This document shows positions 15,011 through 18,920 of a DNA stretch of 18,920 nucleotides, in pieces. The position numbers and the translations under genes are program-made. Each line of letters opens with the position of its first letter. Within the stretch, counting starts at the first letter, position 1. The DNA comes from Rhizobium leguminosarum. GTDB taxonomy: Bacteria > Pseudomonadota > Alphaproteobacteria > Rhizobiales > Rhizobiaceae. The stretch lies in the NCBI RefSeq assembly GCF_001652265.1, contig NZ_LWBS01000460.1:1-18920 (forward strand), written 5' to 3'. The notes under the pieces are model-generated. The model was not told the origin of the DNA. It worked only from the letters and a program-made list of their open reading frames with translations, and did no database searches.

Positions 15011-15132
15011 GTTTTTTCGATTCGCAACGAGAATTTATTCAAAACTTCCGGTTGCGGCATTCTGATATATTTTAGCAAAATCAGTTAAAGACGTACGTGC
15101 CCCGGCGCGCTGCCTTTGTTATGTTATTGTAA

Positions 15133-15189
15133 TGCAACCTTTGGATGTTTTGCAACGCACAAGACTACTTGACTATTTGTGCATTGCAG
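15133..15189 (+). promoter_or_regulatory. TGCA-rich region upstream of the phasin
   Basis: TGCAA at 15133-15137, TGCAACGCA at 15151-15159 and TGCATTGCAG at 15180-15189 recur within 57 bases just before the phasin gene. Known phasin repressors of the PhaR/AniA type bind TGC-rich repeats. A TTGACT at 15170-15175 could be the -35. Both roles are inferred from position. Confidence 0.35.
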
Positions 15190-15228
15190 CTACCCTGCGG
15201 CCACCAACAGCCCAACGGAGGATGGCTC

Positions 15229-15600
15229 ATGTTCAACTTTGAAGACGCCAACAAGAAGAGCAAGGAAGCCGTCGACACGGCCCTGAAGACCTATACCGAC
15301 ACGTCCAAGGGCTTTCAGGCAATCGCCGCAGAAGCCACTGAATATTCGAAGAAATCTTTTCAGGACGCGGTGACGCATTTCGAAACGCTGGCCGGCGTCA
15401 AGGGCTTCGAGGCTGCCTTCGAGCTGCAGACGAGCTACGTCAAGGCGTATTTTGAAGGCTTTGTCTCCGAGACGACGAAGCTCAGTGAGATGTATGCCGA
15501 TCTCGCCAAATCAGCCTACAAGCCCTATGAGGCACCCATCGCCGCTGCGGTCGTCAAGACCGCCAAGTCGGTGTCGGCGGCGACGCCTGCTGCTGCTTGA
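15229..15600 (+). CDS. Phasin family protein
   Basis: The product is a 123-residue phasin, which coats intracellular polyhydroxybutyrate granules and controls their size and number. The sequence is mostly amphipathic helix: MFNFEDANKKSKEAVDTALK, then a SKGFQAIAAEATEYSKKSFQDA block, VKGFEAAFELQTSYVKAYFEGFV and LSEMYADLAKSAYKPYE. That order matches the Phasin_2 family. The tail is Ala/Val-rich. GGAGGA seven bases before the ATG at 15229 sets the start; an upstream in-frame ATG at 15145 has no ribosome-binding site. The gene is monocistronic, between two strong terminators. TGCA-type repeats upstream suggest control by a PhaR-like regulator. Confidence 0.9.
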   Translation: MFNFEDANKKSKEAVDTALKTYTDTSKGFQAIAAEATEYSKKSFQDAVTHFETLAGVKGFEAAFELQTSYVKAYFEGFVSETTKLSEMYADLAKSAYKPYEAPIAAAVVKTAKSVSAATPAAA

Positions 15601-15642
15601 ACTGATTTCAAAGGCGCAACCTGCGCTACATATTGAAAAATG

Positions 15643-15675
15643 AAGACCGGCTACGCATCTGTAGCCGGTCTTTTT
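15643..15675 (+). terminator. Intrinsic terminator after the phasin gene
   Basis: A perfect 12-bp stem, AAGACCGGCTAC (15643-15654) with GTAGCCGGTCTT (15661-15672), has a six-base loop and continues into TTTTTG. It lies 42 bases past the stop. Confidence 0.93.
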
Positions 15676-15766
15676 GTTTCCACTTTCGCTGCAGCGCCCG
15701 CATGGGATCGACCGGGGACTTTTTTGGTCTTTCCCGTGCATGCCGGCCATTTCTTGATTGCAGTGT

Positions 15767-15796
15767 CTGACAGGGGGCTTAAAATCAGCCTATTAT
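15767..15796 (+). promoter_or_regulatory. Candidate sigma-70 promoter of clpS-clpA
   Basis: CTGACA (15767-15772) is followed after 18 bases by TATTAT (15791-15796). Each differs by one base from the consensus. It lies about 80 bases upstream of clpS, in a region with no competing gene, and would drive clpS and probably clpA. Confidence 0.55.
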
Positions 15797-15876
15797 GAAC
15801 TAAGTTAGTGTTTCAGATATTCGGCGGGAAAAGCACCCTCCCATGCTCCGCTGGATTGCTTGAGGAATGAATGACA

Positions 15877-16227
15877 ATGATCGCCAAGCCGATCCGGATG
15901 CAGAACGACAGCGAAAGGAACGGGGACAACGCAAATCGAACCTCGGTCATCACGCGCACCAAGCCGAAGACCAAGAAGCCCAATCTTTATCGTGTGCTGC
16001 TTTTGAATGACGACTACACTCCCATGGAATTCGTCATTCATATTCTGGAGCGTTTTTTTCAGAAGGATCGTGAAAGTGCCACCCGCATCATGCTCCATGT
16101 CCATAACCACGGCGTCGGCGAATGCGGAATATTCACATACGAGGTAGCGGAAACGAAGGTCAGCCAGGTGATGGACTTCGCCCGGCAGCACCAGCATCCG
16201 CTGCAATGCGTCATGGAAAAGAAGTGA
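15877..16227 (+). CDS. clpS: ATP-dependent Clp protease adaptor ClpS
   Basis: ClpS binds proteins with destabilising N-terminal residues and hands them to ClpA for degradation by ClpAP (the N-end rule). The product is about 116 residues: a disordered N-terminal tail (about 1-30), then the core with [16 protein letters not shown] (substrate-binding Asn-Asp-Asp), [35 protein letters not shown] and the C-terminal [15 protein letters not shown] (15862-15866) lies ten bases before the ATG at 15877 and four before an in-frame ATG at 15871; I chose 15877, and recalled relatives begin MIA. The ATG at 15871 cannot be excluded. clpA begins ten bases downstream, so they form an operon. Many alphaproteobacteria carry two ClpS; this is the clpA-linked one. 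Confidence 0.93.
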   Translation: MIAKPIRMQNDSERNGDNANRTSVITRTKPKTKKPNLYRVLLLNDDYTPMEFVIHILERFFQKDRESATRIMLHVHNHGVGECGIFTYEVAETKVSQVMDFARQHQHPLQCVMEKK

Positions 16228-16237
16228 GGATCTGAAC

Positions 16238-18730
16238 GTGCCAACATTTTCGCCTAGTTTAGAGAAGGCGCTCCATCAGGCACTGACCTTTGCCAACGAG
16301 CGGCACCACGAATATGCGACGCTCGAGCATCTGCTGCTCGCCCTGATCGACGATGCCGATGCGGCCGCGGTCATGGGTGCCTGCAATGTCGATCTCGACG
16401 CGCTGCGCAAGACGCTCGTCGAATATGTCGATAACGAACTTTCCAACCTGATCACCGGTTATGACGAGGATTCGAAGCCGACCTCCGGCTTTCAGCGCGT
16501 CATCCAGCGTGCGGTCATCCACGTGCAATCGTCCGGCCGCGAAGAGGTGACCGGCGCCAACGTGCTCGTCGCGATCTTCGCCGAGCGCGAGAGCCATGCC
16601 GCTTATTTCCTGCAGGAGCAGGAGATGACCCGCTACGATGCCGTCAACTACATCTCCCACGGCATCGGCAAGCGCCCGGGCGTTTCGGAAGCGCGTCCGC
16701 CGCGCGGCGCCGAGGACGAAGCCGAAAGCAGCAAGCCGACGGCGCGCGGCGGCGAGGAAGAGGGCGGCCCCAAGAAGCAGCAGGACGCGCTCAAGGCCTA
16801 TTGCGTCAATCTCAACGAGAAGGCCAAGGGCGGCAAGATCGATCCACTGATCGGCCGTCACGCCGAAGTGAGCCGCACGATCCAGATCCTGTGCCGCCGT
16901 TCGAAGAACAATCCGCTCTATGTCGGTGATCCCGGCGTCGGCAAGACGGCGATCGCCGAAGGCCTTGCCAAGCGCATCGTCGAAGGCAAGGTTCCGGAAG
17001 CGCTCGCCGATGCAACGATCTTTTCGCTCGACATGGGCACGCTCTTGGCCGGCACGCGCTACCGCGGCGATTTCGAGGAACGCCTGAAGCAGGTCGTCAA
17101 GGAACTGGAAGAATATCCGGGCGCCGTGCTCTTTATCGACGAGATCCACACGGTGATCGGCGCCGGCGCCACCTCGGGCGGCGCAATGGATGCATCGAAC
17201 CTCCTGAAGCCGGCCCTGTCATCGGGCGCGATTCGCTGCATTGGTTCGACCACCTACAAGGAATACCGCCAGTTCTTCGAGAAGGATCGGGCGCTGGTCC
17301 GTCGTTTCCAGAAGATCGACGTCAGCGAGCCGTCGATCGAAGATGCGATCGAGATCATGAAGGGCTTGAAGCCCTATTTCGAAGAGTATCACCACCTGCG
17401 TTATTCGAACGACGCCATCAAGTCGGCCGTCGAATTGTCGGCCCGCTACATCTCCGACCGCAAACTGCCCGACAAGGCGATCGACGTGATCGACGAAACC
17501 GGTGCGGCGCAGATGCTGCTGCCGCCGTCCAAGCGCCGCAAGCTGATCACCGAAAAGGAGATCGAGGCGACGGTCGCGACGATGGCGCGCATTCCGCCGA
17601 AGACCGTCTCCAAGGACGATGAAGCCGTGCTTGCCAATCTCGAGAAGGAACTGCGCTCGGTCGTCTACGGCCAGGATATCGCCATCGAAGCCCTTTCGAC
17701 TTCGATCAAGCTGGCGCGCGCCGGTCTTCGCGAGCCGAACAAACCGATCGGCGCCTATGTCTTCTCCGGTCCGACCGGCGTCGGCAAGACCGAGGTGGCA
17801 AAGCAGCTGGCATCGTCGCTCGGCGTCGAACTCCTGCGTTTCGACATGTCGGAATATATGGAGCGGCACACGGTTTCGCGTCTGCTCGGCGCGCCTCCCG
17901 GCTATGTCGGCTTCGACCAGGGCGGCCTTCTCACAGATGGCGTCGATCAGCATCCGCATTGCGTGGTGCTGCTCGACGAAATCGAGAAGGCGCATCCGGA
18001 CATCTACAATATCCTGCTGCAGGTCATGGACCACGGCACGCTGACCGACCATAACGGCAAGAAGATCGATTTCCGCAACGTCATCCTGATCATGACGACC
18101 AATGCGGGCGCATCCGAAATGGCCAAGGCAGCGATCGGCTTCGGTTCGTCCAAGCGCACGGGCGAGGACGAGGAGGCGCTGACCCGTCTCTTCACGCCGG
18201 AATTCCGCAACCGTCTCGACGCGATCATTCCCTTCGCGGCGTTGCCTACGGCCGTCATCCACAAGGTCGTGCAGAAGTTCATCATGCAGCTGGAGGCCCA
18301 GCTTTCCGAAAGGAACGTCACCTTCGACCTGCACGAGGATGCGATCGCCTGGCTGGCGGAAAAGGGTTACGACGAGAAGATGGGCGCCCGCCCGCTTGCT
18401 CGCGTCATTCAGGATACGATCAAGAAGCCGCTCGCCAACGAAATCCTCTTCGGCAAGCTGAAGAAGGGCGGCGTCGTCAACGTCACTGTCGGCCCGAAGG
18501 AAGACGGCAAGCCCGGCATCGTGCTCGAAGCCATTTCGGAAACGGCGCCGATCAAGCCGAAGCCCGAAGCCGAGGTCGTGCATCCCGAAGGCGATGATGG
18601 GGATGACGGCGAGCTGAAGACGAAGGCGGCCCGCAAGACCCGCGCCAAAGCAGTGCCGCAGGCCGAGCCCGAGGTTCGCGACGCCCCGAAGAAGGGAAGC
18701 GCGGTTCCGAAGGTTCCACGCAAGAAGTAA
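16238..18730 (+). CDS. clpA: ATP-dependent Clp protease ATP-binding subunit ClpA
   Basis: ClpA is the AAA+ unfoldase that feeds substrates into ClpP. The 830 residues comprise an N-domain with two Clp-N repeats (1-140), an acidic/Gly-rich linker (145-185), D1 with Walker A GDPGVGKT (230-237) and Walker B FIDE (299-302), and D2 with Walker A GPTGVGKT (511-518) and Walker B LLDE (578-581). The ClpP-docking tripeptide IGF lies at 633-635. The lack of a long middle coiled coil separates it from ClpB. The C-terminus is about 60 residues longer than E. coli ClpA and rich in Lys, Ala, Pro and acidic residues. The start is GTG at 16238, with GAGGA nearby. A terminator follows. Confidence 0.95.
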   Translation: MPTFSPSLEKALHQALTFANERHHEYATLEHLLLALIDDADAAAVMGACNVDLDALRKTLVEYVDNELSNLITGYDEDSKPTSGFQRVIQRAVIHVQSSGREEVTGANVLVAIFAERESHAAYFLQEQEMTRYDAVNYISHGIGKRPGVSEARPPRGAEDEAESSKPTARGGEEEGGPKKQQDALKAYCVNLNEKAKGGKIDPLIGRHAEVSRTIQILCRRSKNNPLYVGDPGVGKTAIAEGLAKRIVEGKVPEALADATIFSLDMGTLLAGTRYRGDFEERLKQVVKELEEYPGAVLFIDEIHTVIGAGATSGGAMDASNLLKPALSSGAIRCIGSTTYKEYRQFFEKDRALVRRFQKIDVSEPSIEDAIEIMKGLKPYFEEYHHLRYSNDAIKSAVELSARYISDRKLPDKAIDVIDETGAAQMLLPPSKRRKLITEKEIEATVATMARIPPKTVSKDDEAVLANLEKELRSVVYGQDIAIEALSTSIKLARAGLREPNKPIGAYVFSGPTGVGKTEVAKQLASSLGVELLRFDMSEYMERHTVSRLLGAPPGYVGFDQGGLLTDGVDQHPHCVVLLDEIEKAHPDIYNILLQVMDHGTLTDHNGKKIDFRNVILIMTTNAGASEMAKAAIGFGSSKRTGEDEEALTRLFTPEFRNRLDAIIPFAALPTAVIHKVVQKFIMQLEAQLSERNVTFDLHEDAIAWLAEKGYDEKMGARPLARVIQDTIKKPLANEILFGKLKKGGVVNVTVGPKEDGKPGIVLEAISETAPIKPKPEAEVVHPEGDDGDDGELKTKAARKTRAKAVPQAEPEVRDAPKKGSAVPKVPRKK

Positions 18731-18749
18731 GATACCGTCACCGAATTGG

Positions 18750-18776
18750 AAAAGGCCGCGTCACTGCGGCCTTTTT
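18750..18776 (+). terminator. Intrinsic terminator of clpS-clpA
   Basis: AAAAGGCCGC (18750-18759) pairs with GCGGCCTTTT (18766-18775), with a six-base loop and a T run ending at 18776. It lies 20 bases past the clpA stop. The group II intron begins five bases after it. Confidence 0.92.
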
Positions 18777-18780
18777 CGTT

Positions 18781-18920
18781 GTGCGCCCAGCACGGGCGTA
18801 CTCTTGTGGGTGGAAGTCCCACCGTAAGCTGGTCATAGCGAGCGAAGAGAAGCGCAACTGCGGAAGGGCGACCAACCGTGGGGAGGAAGCGTGGATCGAA
18901 ACTGCGGGCCGATGGACAAG
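18781..18920 (+). mobile_element. 5' end of a group II intron (partial)
   Basis: The sequence opens with GTGCGCCCAGC, the usual 5' end of bacterial group II introns (consensus GTGYG). ACGGGCG follows, then a GTGGGTGGAAGTCCCAC hairpin, and the purine-rich GAGCGAAGAG and GGGGAGGAAG blocks expected of ribozyme domain I. The intron-encoded reverse transcriptase and domains V/VI would lie beyond the right edge. The 5' boundary sits directly after the clpA terminator and its short T run, a placement typical of introns that use terminator hairpins as targets. It is on the same strand as clpA. Completeness and activity cannot be judged here. Confidence 0.85.

Noticed and set aside
16259..17149. 296-residue open frame on the minus strand
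   Set aside because: Antisense shadow of the 5' part of clpA, with no start signal or domain.
17219..18583. 454-residue open frame on the minus strand
   Set aside because: It is antisense to clpA, has no ribosome-binding site, and its Arg/Asp/Leu-rich composition is what G/C-biased codons give in the opposite frame.
1..18920. CRISPR array, rRNA genes, complete insertion sequences
   Set aside because: No regularly spaced repeats, rRNA segments or transposase-like frames were seen on either strand.

Overview
The window looks like a piece of a Rhizobium chromosome, close to R. etli, R. leguminosarum or R. phaseoli. The evidence is a complete aapJQMP general amino-acid transporter operon with metC beside it, a palindromic repeat of the Rhizobium intergenic mosaic (RIME) kind, a short phasin, a clpS-clpA pair, and G/C-ending codons throughout. 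Species was judged from recalled family resemblance only; no search was run.

Layout. (a) 1-3600 is loosely packed and accessory in character: the 5' end of a beta-helix (glycanase-like) gene running off the left edge, a tRNA-Arg(TCT) with an imperfect acceptor stem, an isocitrate lyase/PEP mutase-family enzyme, a DUF982 protein, a 59-residue Gly/Ser/Lys-rich protein and a small secreted protein. (b) 3690-5285 holds a DUF3597 protein and a secreted protein built of 14-residue Gly/Asn/Asp repeats whose reading frame is broken. (c) 5302-11245 is the amino-acid block. A 108-bp RIME-like repeat supplies the stop codon of aapP. Then aapP, aapM, aapQ and aapJ lie on the minus strand, with metC (cystathionine beta-lyase) divergent from aapJ. 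(d) 11277-14954 carries an FAD monooxygenase and a CHCC zinc-finger protein on the minus strand, divergent from an alpha/beta hydrolase, cysE (serine O-acetyltransferase) and a DUF3126 protein. (e) 15229-18730 carries a phasin, then clpS and clpA in tandem. (f) From 18781 to the right edge is the 5' end of a group II intron, inserted just behind the clpA terminator.

How the genes fit together. AapJ is the periplasmic binding protein, AapQ and AapM are the permeases and AapP is the ATPase of one broad-specificity amino-acid importer. MetC and CysE act in sulphur amino-acid metabolism. ClpS delivers N-degron substrates to the ClpA unfoldase, which works with ClpP encoded elsewhere. The phasin coats polyhydroxybutyrate granules. 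Five clear intrinsic terminators separate the units.

No wholly new multi-gene system is visible. The points most worth a second look are the group II intron placed directly downstream of a terminator hairpin, the RIME-supplied aapP stop, the frameshifted repeat protein, the mismatched tRNA-Arg, an 80-bp intergenic imperfect palindrome, and a few very small ORFs.
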